The notes below the pieces were generated by a model, which did not search any database, was not told the origin of the DNA, and saw only the letters and a program-made list of their open reading frames with translations. A stretch of DNA of 35,912 bases from contig JASHPY010000081.1 of NCBI GenBank assembly GCA_030037855.1, positions 1 through 35,912 of the forward strand. The letters run 5' to 3'. The DNA comes from Thermoplasmata archaeon. Its GTDB lineage: Archaea > Thermoplasmatota > Thermoplasmata > Lutacidiplasmatales > UBA184. The first letter of the stretch is position 1. Each line of letters opens with the position of its first letter. Below, one piece after another: positions 15,890 through 23,781 of the stretch. The translations under genes and the position numbers were made by a program.

Positions 15890-17247
15890 CGAGCAGGCGG
15901 TGACGCGCTCGACCCGGAACGAGCGGTCATGGGATATGAATCATTGGATTCGGCGGCGTAGCGCTCCAGCGGCGCCGCGGAACCCGAGGTCGAGGTGATC
16001 CCGTCGGAGAGGCGGGCGATGAGCGCCACGACCAGGAACGAAGCGACGAAGACGAACGCGAGGACCGCGACGATCCCGAGCGCCTCGATGCCGAGCTGAT
16101 GAACGGCGGCGACCCCGCCACCGAAGAAGAGCCCGTTCGGAAGGCCCGGATACCCGGACCCGACCGCGAACATCCGCTGGGCGAAGAACGGGATCATCAG
16201 CACGCCGAACACGCCCCCGACCAGGTGTCCCGGGAGCAACCCGACCGGGTCGGAGATCCACTTCAAGCGGGCGAACCGGTTCTCCGCGAGCGCGAAGAGG
16301 GGACCGCAGACGGCCCCCAGGATGAGCGCGCTCATCGGGCTCACGAATCCGGCGAGCGGCGTGATCACGATCAGGCCCATGAGGGTCCCGTTCACGCCCG
16401 AGGTGAGGTCCGCGAAACGACGCCGCCGGTAGAACTGGACCGTCAGGAACGAGACCATCCCGGTGGCGGCGGCGACGAACGTCGTGAGGACGACGACGAT
16501 CGTCTCGGTGTTGAACCCAAGGACGCTCCCGGGGTTGAAGCCGAACCATCCCATCCAGAGCAGAAGGATCGAGAGGACGAGCCAGGCCGGCTTCGGTTGG
16601 GGCGGACGGGGCGGCCCCGCGCGAGCGCCGCGCGCGCGCTCTTCCCTCCAGATCTGAACCAGGATCCCGAGCCCCGCCGCGCCCGCGGCGCCGTGCACGA
16701 CCAGCCCGCCGGCGAAGTCGACCATGCCGAGCTTCGCGAGCCAACCGCTCGGGTTCCAGATCCAGGCCGCCGGCACCGTCCAGATGAACACGAAGTAGAC
16801 GACCGAGAAGATCGCGAACGAGGTGAGCTTCACCTTCCGCAGCACGACGACCCCCACGAGCGCGAGGGTGACCGCCGCGAACGCCGTCTCGAACAGGAAG
16901 TACGTTCCGGGGTAGAGCCCGGTGTTGAAGTACGCCGGGCCCATCGACCACCAGACCGTCCCGAACGTCGCCGGGTAGTTCGAGGAGAATCCGCCGAGAA
17001 AGAATCCCTGCGCGTAGAACGGGTTCCCGAACAGCCCGTCGTGCGTCGGAGCGAAGCCGACGTTGAAGCCGACGATCGCCATGACGACGATCCCCACCCC
17101 GCTGATGAGCAGGGTCTTCAGAAGGCTTCGATAGAGGGACGCGCCGAGCTCCCCGACCTCGAGAAGGCCGACGGAGACCGTCATCGAGAAGACGAGCAGC
17201 GCGGCGATCAGGACCCAGAAGTTGTTCAGGAGGATCGGTACCGGCAC
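15886..17247 (-). CDS. amt: Ammonium transporter (Amt/Mep/Rh family)
   Basis: A 453-residue membrane protein that conducts ammonium. About eleven helices can be traced. The pore residues of the family are present: DFAGGLVVHGAAGAAGL with the Asp and first pore His in helix 5, and the second pore His in LLPGHLVGGVFG. WMGWFGFNPGSVLGFN and LTSGVNGTLMGLIVITPLAGFVSP are also characteristic. The C-terminal cytoplasmic tail is short. The start is GTG 17247, with a TATA-like box 33-39 bp upstream. No GlnK/PII gene accompanies it here, unlike many archaeal amt loci; instead a small membrane protein overlaps its end by four bases. Its presence suggests growth under low ammonium. Confidence 0.94.
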   Translation of the reverse strand: MPVPILLNNFWVLIAALLVFSMTVSVGLLEVGELGASLYRSLLKTLLISGVGIVVMAIVGFNVGFAPTHDGLFGNPFYAQGFFLGGFSSNYPATFGTVWWSMGPAYFNTGLYPGTYFLFETAFAAVTLALVGVVVLRKVKLTSFAIFSVVYFVFIWTVPAAWIWNPSGWLAKLGMVDFAGGLVVHGAAGAAGLGILVQIWREERARGARAGPPRPPQPKPAWLVLSILLLWMGWFGFNPGSVLGFNTETIVVVLTTFVAAATGMVSFLTVQFYRRRRFADLTSGVNGTLMGLIVITPLAGFVSPMSALILGAVCGPLFALAENRFARLKWISDPVGLLPGHLVGGVFGVLMIPFFAQRMFAVGSGYPGLPNGLFFGGGVAAVHQLGIEALGIVAVLAFVFVASFLVVALIARLSDGITSTSGSAAPLERYAAESNDSYPMTARSGSSASPPAR

Positions 17248-17279
17248 GAGGAGCCCAACGCGGATTCCGAGGTCACCGG

Positions 17280-17286
17280 TATTAAT
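17280..17286 (-). promoter_or_regulatory. TATA-like box of amt
   Basis: On the minus strand ATTAATA, 33-39 bp upstream of GTG 17247, in a GC-rich divergent intergenic region shared with the GH15 gene. Confidence 0.5.
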
Positions 17287-17382
17287 CCTCGCGCTCGACC
17301 GGCGGCGACGGCTCGACGGGGCCCGGAGCGTCGCGGCCGCCGGCCTCCCACGGGGTCCGGCGCGGCGGCTCGAACCGAGGGG

Positions 17383-17390
17383 TTATACAC
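17383..17390 (+). promoter_or_regulatory. TATA-like box of the GH15 gene
   Basis: TTATACAC lies about 65-70 bp before GTG 17454. This implies a leader of around 40 bases, consistent with the Shine-Dalgarno-like GGAGGT at 17442-17447, 6 bp before the start; most other genes here look leaderless. Confidence 0.5.
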
Positions 17391-17453
17391 GGCCGCGTCC
17401 CCCGTTCCTCCCCGGATGTTGCCGACCGGGCCTTCGGCCGCGGAGGTCCGCCC

Positions 17454-19319
17454 GTGATCACGATGCTCACGGGGAACAGCCGCGTGCTGCTCACCGTCAA
17501 TCCGAACGGCGAGTGGAACGAGCTGTTCTACCCGTTTCCGGGTCAGTTCCAGCACCTGCGGGAGATGCGGCTCGGCGTCTTCGATGTCGCGGGGGGAAAG
17601 TTCGCCTGGCTCCGACGCGGGAACGGCTACGAGATCCGCCAGGAGCCTCACGGGAACGGCGACCTCCCCGATTCGGTCTGGACCGGCCACGGTCTGACCC
17701 TCTCCGTGCGCGACCACGTCCACCCGAACCACGACCTGATCTCGCGGGTGTTCCGGCTCCGGGCCACCCCCTCGCGCCCGATCCGTCTGTTCGCCTACCA
17801 CGCGTTCCAGATCGCGGAGTCGATGTACCAGGACACGGCGTACGTCGACCCCAGCGTGCCGTCGCTGATGCACTACAAGCGCGGCTACTTCTTCGAGTTC
17901 TTCGCGGACCCTCCCTATACCCGGGCCGTGTGCGGCGAACACACCCTGAAGGGTCTCAAGGGGACCTACGTCGACGCCGAGGACGGCCGGCTCGAGGGCC
18001 GGCAGGTCGCCCACGGGGCCGCCGACAGCGTGATGGAGTGGGACCTCGAGCCGGGCCCCGACCGCGACACGGAGGTGCGGCTGTTCCTCGCCGCCGGGCG
18101 GAACCTCGCGGCCGCGCATCAGGTGCGGGACTACGTCCGGAACGGGGGGTACCACCGTTTCGTGCGCGAGTCGGAGGCGTTCTGGGACACGTGGGTCCAG
18201 CGGCGGCTCCCGCGCCCGCCGAAGGGACTCAGCGACCTCGCACGGAAGGTCTACCGGTCGAGCATCCTGATGATGCGCCATTCGACCGGGTGGAACGGTG
18301 CGATCATCGCCTCCCCGGACACGAGCTCGCTGGTCGCCGCGGGCGACACGTACAACTTCTGCTGGTGGCGGGACGGCGGGTTCGTCTCCAAGGCGATGGA
18401 CGAGGCCGGCCTCTACGAGAACGCCTCGCGATTTCTCGAGTTCGCCCGCTCCTGCCAGGAGCCGAACGGCTCGTTCTTCCACCGGTTCTTCCCCGACGGG
18501 GCGATGGGCAGCACATGGCATCCTCCGCCGTCGCTCCAGATCGACCAGACCGCGAGCGTCATCGCGGCGGTCTGGCACCACTTCAAGCGGGGTGCGGACC
18601 CGGACGTGCTGCTCGATGAGTGGCCGCTCGTCAAGGGCGCGGCGACGTTCCTCTCCTCGTTCCGTGACCCGTCGACCGGCCTACCGGCGCCGAGCTTCGA
18701 CCTCTGGGAGGAGCGGTTGGGGACCCACATCTACTCGACCGCCGCGGTCGCGCACGCGCTCGAACGGGCCGCGCGGGTCGCCGAGGAGATCGGAAAGGAC
18801 CCGTCCACCTGGCGGGCCGCCGGGCGCGAGATCGCGGAGGCCGCGCGGGCGCACTTCTGGGACCCGACCTCGGGCCGGTTCATTCGCTCGCTTCTTCCCC
18901 GAGACGACCGGATCGACGCGTCCGTCCTGCTCGCGCTCAAGCTGGGCCTCCTACCGTGGAACGACGCACGCGTCCTCGCCGCGGTCGACGGGATCGAGCA
19001 GCGGCTCTGGAGCCCCGACGTCGGCGGCCTCGCTCGGTACGAGGGCGACGAGTACTACGGGCACGAGAACCCCTGGATCATCTGTACCCTCTGGCTCGCG
19101 GAGGCCCGCCTGCGGCTCGGGGATCGCGCGCGATGCCGAGAGTTGATCGAGTGGGTCGCGTCGCACGCCACGCCGACCCTCCTGCTCCCCGAGCAGATCG
19201 ACCGGACGACCGGCGAGCCGAAGAGCGCGACCCCGCTCACCTGGTCGCACTCGACGTTCGTCGACGTCGTGCACAAGTACGCCGAGGCGGAGGCCGAACG
19301 CGAGGTCCCGGAGGAGTGA
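17454..19319 (+). CDS. GH15 glucoamylase-like glycoside hydrolase
   Basis: A 621-residue enzyme that releases glucose from alpha-glucan ends, or possibly hydrolyses trehalose, as some archaeal GH15 enzymes do. The N-terminal beta domain (about 1-240) precedes an (alpha/alpha)6 barrel. The barrel has STGWNGAIIASPDTS, the substrate-site NFCWWRDGGF, the general acid within FDLWEERLGTHIYST (Glu419 or Glu420), NPWIICTLWLAEARLR, and the general base Glu580 in LLLPEQIDRTTG, followed by PLTWSHSTFV. There is no signal peptide, so it is intracellular. Length and motifs match archaeal and bacterial GH15 glucoamylase/trehalase proteins. GTG 17454 is supported by GGAGGT 6 bp upstream. Confidence 0.92.
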   Translation: MITMLTGNSRVLLTVNPNGEWNELFYPFPGQFQHLREMRLGVFDVAGGKFAWLRRGNGYEIRQEPHGNGDLPDSVWTGHGLTLSVRDHVHPNHDLISRVFRLRATPSRPIRLFAYHAFQIAESMYQDTAYVDPSVPSLMHYKRGYFFEFFADPPYTRAVCGEHTLKGLKGTYVDAEDGRLEGRQVAHGAADSVMEWDLEPGPDRDTEVRLFLAAGRNLAAAHQVRDYVRNGGYHRFVRESEAFWDTWVQRRLPRPPKGLSDLARKVYRSSILMMRHSTGWNGAIIASPDTSSLVAAGDTYNFCWWRDGGFVSKAMDEAGLYENASRFLEFARSCQEPNGSFFHRFFPDGAMGSTWHPPPSLQIDQTASVIAAVWHHFKRGADPDVLLDEWPLVKGAATFLSSFRDPSTGLPAPSFDLWEERLGTHIYSTAAVAHALERAARVAEEIGKDPSTWRAAGREIAEAARAHFWDPTSGRFIRSLLPRDDRIDASVLLALKLGLLPWNDARVLAAVDGIEQRLWSPDVGGLARYEGDEYYGHENPWIICTLWLAEARLRLGDRARCRELIEWVASHATPTLLLPEQIDRTTGEPKSATPLTWSHSTFVDVVHKYAEAEAEREVPEE

Positions 19320-19383
19320 TCGCGCGTCCGACGGGTCGGTCCTAGCCCTCTACCGACCCGGAGTTTCGCGCGGCGCGCGCAGT

Positions 19384-19421
19384 CACTAGGGACCCGAGAT
19401 CGCGCTGGAGTCCACTAGGGA
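19384..19421. repeat. Direct repeat upstream of the sugar ABC operon
   Basis: CACTAGGGA occurs at 19384-19392 and again at 19413-19421, 29 bp apart. The second copy ends 21 bp before the TATA-like box of the binding-protein gene, where archaeal activators often bind. It may be the site of a regulator of sugar uptake. Confidence 0.45.
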
Positions 19422-19442
19422 GCCGCCCGGAGATTTCGTAAC

Positions 19443-19450
19443 AATTAATG
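19443..19450 (+). promoter_or_regulatory. TATA-like box of the sugar ABC operon
   Basis: AATTAATG starts 31 bp before ATG 19474 in an AT-rich patch, giving a very short or absent leader. Confidence 0.6.
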
Positions 19451-19473
19451 TAGGATGAAGCGTTCCGTGCGGC

Positions 19474-20919
19474 ATGTCAGCACAACCCACGGCAGGCTCG
19501 TCGGCTCCGCCGACGACCTCAGCGGGGCAGAACTACCAACGACGTCAGTCGCGGATGGCCGCAGTCTGGGTCATCATCGTGATCGTCGTCGCGGTCGTGG
19601 CCGGACTCGGCGGGTACTACTACGGCAAGTCGCAAGCGACGACGAATAGCAAGGTGACGGTCACCTACTACGACGACCTCGCGAGCAGCGAGGAGGGGTT
19701 CATGACGAACGTCCTGATCCCCGCCTTTGAATCGATCTATCCGAACATCCAGATCAATTACCAGAACATCGCCGCGGACACGATGGTGACGAAGATCCAG
19801 GCGCTGGTGCAAGGGAACGATGTCGGCACCACCCTGATCGCCGAGGACAACCTCGACATCGGCGAGTTGATCTACGGGACGAACGGCCAGAACTACCTGA
19901 TGAACCTGAACAACTCCGCGAACCCGATCGCTCCGGACATCCAACCCGCGAACATGATTCCCAGCATGACCGCGGTGGTCAACTACGAGCAGAGCGCGTT
20001 CGGCGGCCAGTACTTCATCCCGTTCCGGGCGAACACCCCGCTCGTCTGGCTGAACGCGACCGCCGCGAAGAAGGTCGGTATCACGGGGCCGCCCTCGAAC
20101 TTCACGGACCTCCTCGCCGACGCGAACCTCCTCGGCCCGACCTCGGTGCAGTTCCAGGGCGGAGCCGGTGACGACACGGCGACCGAGATGTTCCAGTGGG
20201 ACGTCCAGTTCGGCGGGAACCCGATGGTCTACAACGACTTCGGCGACCTGCAGGCGATGTCGTACGTGTACAACCTGAGCAAGGACTTCAACCCCGGCTC
20301 GGCGCAGGGGACCTACGAACAGTACTCCGGACTCGGGACGGGCGCCTACTCGATCCTCGCCTACCAGTGGCCGTACGTCTACCCGCTCCTGACCGGTGGC
20401 AACGACTCGTTCCCGGCGCTGAACTCGAACTCGCTCTGGGTCTACCCGGGTCCGAACGGCACGGGGGCTCACGCGGCGGCCCACGTGATCGGCGGCGACG
20501 TGCTCGCGATCCCGAGCGGGGCGACGAACCTCTGGGCGATCCAGCTGTTCGCGCAGTACCTGCTCGGCGCCAAAGCCCAGCAGGTCCTGATGGTCGACAC
20601 CGGGAACCCCGCCGTCAACGCGGCGGCCTACCAGAACCTCCCGGCGAACCAGTCGGTGATCGACCCGGTGATCCTGGCGGCGCTCGAGAACCCGGTCTTC
20701 CGGCCCCCGGTGCCCTGGATCGAGACCTGGGTCAGCACGTTCTACAACGACATCTACACGCCCTACATCCTGGAGGGACAGGGCTCGGGTTCGTGGTCGT
20801 CGCTCGTGTCGGACGCGAACGCAGCGAACTCCGCGATGGAGTCCTACCTCAGCTCGAGCGTCAGTGCCTCGGCGGCGTCGACGTACGCCTCCGGTGGCTA
20901 CGGACCGCTCTACGTGTAG
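19474..20919 (+). CDS. Sugar ABC transporter, substrate-binding protein (membrane-anchored)
   Basis: A 481-residue extracellular binding protein of the MalE-like family. The N-terminal 27 residues are Ser/Pro/Thr-rich, then one hydrophobic helix (about 28-48, AAVWVIIVIVVAVVAGLGGYYYG) acts as anchor; no lipobox Cys is present. The mature part begins KVTVTYYDDLASSEEGF, typical of these proteins, with YPNIQINYQNIAADTMVTKIQ for the first lobe, and contains many Tyr, Trp and Asn residues, as in sugar-binding clefts. The length is slightly above the MalE average. Two permeases and an ATPase follow, so the complete importer is present. The ligand is a maltose-, trehalose- or oligosaccharide-like sugar by context only. 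Confidence 0.9.
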   Translation: MSAQPTAGSSAPPTTSAGQNYQRRQSRMAAVWVIIVIVVAVVAGLGGYYYGKSQATTNSKVTVTYYDDLASSEEGFMTNVLIPAFESIYPNIQINYQNIAADTMVTKIQALVQGNDVGTTLIAEDNLDIGELIYGTNGQNYLMNLNNSANPIAPDIQPANMIPSMTAVVNYEQSAFGGQYFIPFRANTPLVWLNATAAKKVGITGPPSNFTDLLADANLLGPTSVQFQGGAGDDTATEMFQWDVQFGGNPMVYNDFGDLQAMSYVYNLSKDFNPGSAQGTYEQYSGLGTGAYSILAYQWPYVYPLLTGGNDSFPALNSNSLWVYPGPNGTGAHAAAHVIGGDVLAIPSGATNLWAIQLFAQYLLGAKAQQVLMVDTGNPAVNAAAYQNLPANQSVIDPVILAALENPVFRPPVPWIETWVSTFYNDIYTPYILEGQGSGSWSSLVSDANAANSAMESYLSSSVSASAASTYASGGYGPLYV

Positions 20920-20961
20920 GTGAGGGCCGGGTCGAGTTAGGTAGACGGCACCAACCCATTC

Positions 20962-21849
20962 ATGGCCGACCACCGGGACGAGGGTCGCCCCCCCGCCCCG
21001 GTGGCTGGATACCTTCGGCGGCACCGGGAGCAGCTGCTACCGGTTTTGTTCGTGCTTCCCGCGCTCGCGTACGTCGGATACTTCGCGTTCTACCCCGCCA
21101 TCGACGCGGTCGTGCTCAGCTTTCAGACCCCGATCCTCTCGTTCACGTTCTACAACTACCAGGCGAACGTCAATCTCGGCCTCTACACGTGGATCGCGAA
21201 CACGTTCTGGCTGACGCTGGGCGCGCTCGCCCTCCAGTTCGGCCTCGCGCTCGGGATCGCGTCGATCGTCAACCGTAACTTCCGGGGGAAGCGGATCTTC
21301 GCGACGATCGCGATCCTTCCGATCGGGATCTCGACCGTCGTCGCCGGTTACGCGTTCAGCACGATCTTCCCGGGATCCGGCGGAGGGTACGCGGCCAGCG
21401 TCCTGTCCGTGGTCGGATACCACGAGACGATCTACTGGCTGCAGACGCCCGCGAAGGCGCTCCTCGCCGTCATCATCGCGGACAGCTGGAAGAACACCGC
21501 GCTCGTCGTCATCATCCTCGTCGCCGGCTACGCATCGATCCCGTCGACGCTCTATCAGGCGGCGGCGATCGATGGCGCAGGACCGCTCCGACAGTTCCGG
21601 TACGTGACGCTGCCGGGGATCCGGGGGTTCATCGTCATCGCGCTCCTGATCCGGGGAGCGCAGGAGTTCAACATCTTCCAGCTGGCGCTCGAGATGATCG
21701 GTCAGTATCCCCAGCTGCTGACCGTCCAGATCTACGTCCTCTACACGTCGGGGGAAGGCATCTACCTCGCGTCCGCGGTCGCGTCGGTCCTCCTCGGGAT
21801 CGTCTCCGTGTTCATTCTGGTCGTCCTGCTCCTGGGGACCCGCCAATGA
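20962..21849 (+). CDS. Sugar ABC transporter permease, MalF/UgpA-like
   Basis: A 295-residue permease with about six helices, starting with VLPALAYVGYFAFYPAIDAVVLSF. The cytoplasmic EAA loop, which docks to the ATPase, is YQAAAIDGAGPLRQFRYVTLPG (about 211-232). The final helix ends in VFILVVLLLGTRQ. Without the extra N-terminal helices and large periplasmic loop of enteric MalF it resembles the simpler archaeal and Gram-positive form. The gene begins 42 bp after the binding-protein stop and overlaps the next permease by four bases (ATGA), so it is the second gene of the operon. Confidence 0.93.
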   Translation: MADHRDEGRPPAPVAGYLRRHREQLLPVLFVLPALAYVGYFAFYPAIDAVVLSFQTPILSFTFYNYQANVNLGLYTWIANTFWLTLGALALQFGLALGIASIVNRNFRGKRIFATIAILPIGISTVVAGYAFSTIFPGSGGGYAASVLSVVGYHETIYWLQTPAKALLAVIIADSWKNTALVVIILVAGYASIPSTLYQAAAIDGAGPLRQFRYVTLPGIRGFIVIALLIRGAQEFNIFQLALEMIGQYPQLLTVQIYVLYTSGEGIYLASAVASVLLGIVSVFILVVLLLGTRQ

Positions 21850-22742
21850 GCGCGGGCCCGCCGCTCGCGGTCGCTGCGGGCGAGGAGCGACCCCCCGCGC
21901 CGCGTCGCGGCCGGAAGCGCTGGACCCTCGCCAACGTCGGGTTCTACGCGGTCGTCGTGGCGCTCTCCGCCGCGCTCCTGTTCCCGATCTACGTGATCTT
22001 CCTGCTCGCGTTCGTCCCGGACCACTACACGATCTTCTCGTTCGTGCCCCCGTTGATCCCGCCCGCGCTCACGCTCACGAACCTCGAGACCGGGCTCGCC
22101 CTCTCGACCGCGCCGTTCCTCCCGTCGATGTACTTCAGTCTCGAGATCGCGTTCCTCGTCGGGGTGATCGCGCTCGCGATCGGGATCCCGACCGCGTACG
22201 GGCTGAGCCGCCTCTCCCGCGGGATCGCCTACGCGGTGACGACCGTGATGTTCATCGTGAACATGCTGCCCTCGATCGTGATCGCGATCCCGATCACGGT
22301 CCCGTTCATCAAGGCCGGGCTCTACGGCTCGGCGCTCGGGATCGCGCTCACGCAGGAGCTGCTCGCCCTCCCGGTCACGGTCTTCCTCCTGGTCGGCGCG
22401 TTCCAGGGCCTCCCGAGGGACCTCGAGAACCAGGCGCGCGTCGACGGCGCCGGACGGATCCGGGCGATCTTCGGTAACCTGGTCCCGCTCATCGTGCCGG
22501 CGCTCGCGGCCTCGTTCCTTCTCGCGTGGATGTTCAGCTGGGACGAGTCGACGTTCGCGTTGATCCTCTACAGCACCAACCCGACGCTCCCCGTGACGAT
22601 CTTCCTCACGGTGACCGGTCGCGGGAACCCGCTCGTGGGGGTGGCGTTCTCGTTCGTCGCCACCGTCCCCGTCATCATCCTGACGGTCATCCTCCAGAAG
22701 TATCTCAAGGGGGAGGACTTCACGGTGGGGGTACGCGGATGA
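21846..22742 (+). CDS. Sugar ABC transporter permease, MalG/UgpE-like
   Basis: The second permease half, 298 residues with six helices. A short basic N-terminus (about 30 residues) precedes helix 1. The EAA loop reads NQARVDGAGRIRAIFGNLVP. The C-terminal helix is followed by LQKYLKGEDFTVGVRG, the usual ending for MalG-type proteins (QRYLVxGLTAGAVKG-like). Overlaps of four bases with the genes on both sides show tight translational coupling with the other permease and the ATPase. Confidence 0.93.
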   Translation: MSAGPPLAVAAGEERPPAPRRGRKRWTLANVGFYAVVVALSAALLFPIYVIFLLAFVPDHYTIFSFVPPLIPPALTLTNLETGLALSTAPFLPSMYFSLEIAFLVGVIALAIGIPTAYGLSRLSRGIAYAVTTVMFIVNMLPSIVIAIPITVPFIKAGLYGSALGIALTQELLALPVTVFLLVGAFQGLPRDLENQARVDGAGRIRAIFGNLVPLIVPALAASFLLAWMFSWDESTFALILYSTNPTLPVTIFLTVTGRGNPLVGVAFSFVATVPVIILTVILQKYLKGEDFTVGVRG

Positions 22743-23770
22743 CCGTCAAGCTCCAGCTCGACCGGGTCTCGAAGAAGTTCGGCAGCCTGATGGTCGCCGA
22801 CGACGTCTCGCTCGACGTCGACGCCGGCGAGTTCTTCGTCCTGCTCGGGCCGTCGGGGGAGGGCAAGTCGACCCTGCTCCGCATGATCGCGGGGATCGAG
22901 ACCCCCGACTCGGGGACGATCCGGATCGACGGGCAGGACGTCACCGACCTGCCTCCGAACAAGCGGAACATCGCGATGGTGTTCCAGAACTACGCGCTCT
23001 ACCCGAACATGAACGTCTACCGGAACATCGCGTTCCCGCTGAAGATGCAGTACTTCCCGCCGGACGAGATCGAACCGAAGGTCCGCGACGTCGCGAAGAC
23101 GCTCGGGATCTCCGAGATCCTCGACCGCCGGGTCAACCAGATCTCGGGCGGCCAGCAGCAGCGGGTCGCCCTCGCCCGGGCGATCGTGCGGAACCCGACC
23201 CTGTTCCTGTTGGACGAGCCGCTGTCGAACCTCGACGCGCGCGTGCGGTTCGCGGCCCGCGCCGAGCTCAAGAAGATCCAGCGCGACCTCGGGCAGACGT
23301 TCTTCTTCGTGACCCACGACCAAAAGGAGGCCGAGGTCCTTTCCGACCGGACCGGTGTGCTGCACCACGGGGTGTTCGAGCAGATCGGCCCGTTCGACCA
23401 GCTCTACGACACCCCCGCGACCCGATGGATCGGCGACTTCGTCGGCGACGTGCCGATGAACTACGTCCCGTGGACCGAGTCGGGGACGTCGGGCTCGATG
23501 GGGTTCCGGCCCGAGTGGGCGACCGTCTCCCCCGACGGGGCTCAGAGCGCGACCGTCCAGGTCGCGGAACGGGTCGGGGACTTCACCTACCTCCTCTGCA
23601 CGACCGCGAACGGCTTGCGGGTCTACCTCCGCTCGCTCCGGTCGATGTCGGTCGGCAGCGAGGTCCGCTTCAACGTCGACCGGCACGTCTTCTTCGGGGG
23701 ACCGAAGGACGGAGAGGACGAGCGGGTCTCGAGCGAGCGGCCCGAGCGTCTTCCGCCGCGCCGGGCCTGA
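22739..23770 (+). CDS. Sugar ABC transporter ATP-binding protein, MalK/UgpC-like
   Basis: The 343-residue ATPase that powers the importer, probably as a homodimer under the two permeases. Walker A is GPSGEGKST (37-45; Glu where most have Cys), the Q-loop is in VFQNYALYPNM, the signature is SGGQQQRVALARA (136 onward), Walker B is LFLLDEP (155-161), and the H-loop is VTHDQ with His193. The last 110 residues form TOBE-like beta domains, e.g. MGFRPEWATVSPDG, as in MalK. ATG 22739 overlaps the permease stop by four bases; the longer open frame upstream reads through the permease and was rejected. ATPases of this type can also bind regulators or serve several importers. Confidence 0.95.
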   Translation: MTVKLQLDRVSKKFGSLMVADDVSLDVDAGEFFVLLGPSGEGKSTLLRMIAGIETPDSGTIRIDGQDVTDLPPNKRNIAMVFQNYALYPNMNVYRNIAFPLKMQYFPPDEIEPKVRDVAKTLGISEILDRRVNQISGGQQQRVALARAIVRNPTLFLLDEPLSNLDARVRFAARAELKKIQRDLGQTFFFVTHDQKEAEVLSDRTGVLHHGVFEQIGPFDQLYDTPATRWIGDFVGDVPMNYVPWTESGTSGSMGFRPEWATVSPDGAQSATVQVAERVGDFTYLLCTTANGLRVYLRSLRSMSVGSEVRFNVDRHVFFGGPKDGEDERVSSERPERLPPRRA

Positions 23771-23781
23771 CCCGGCGGGCG

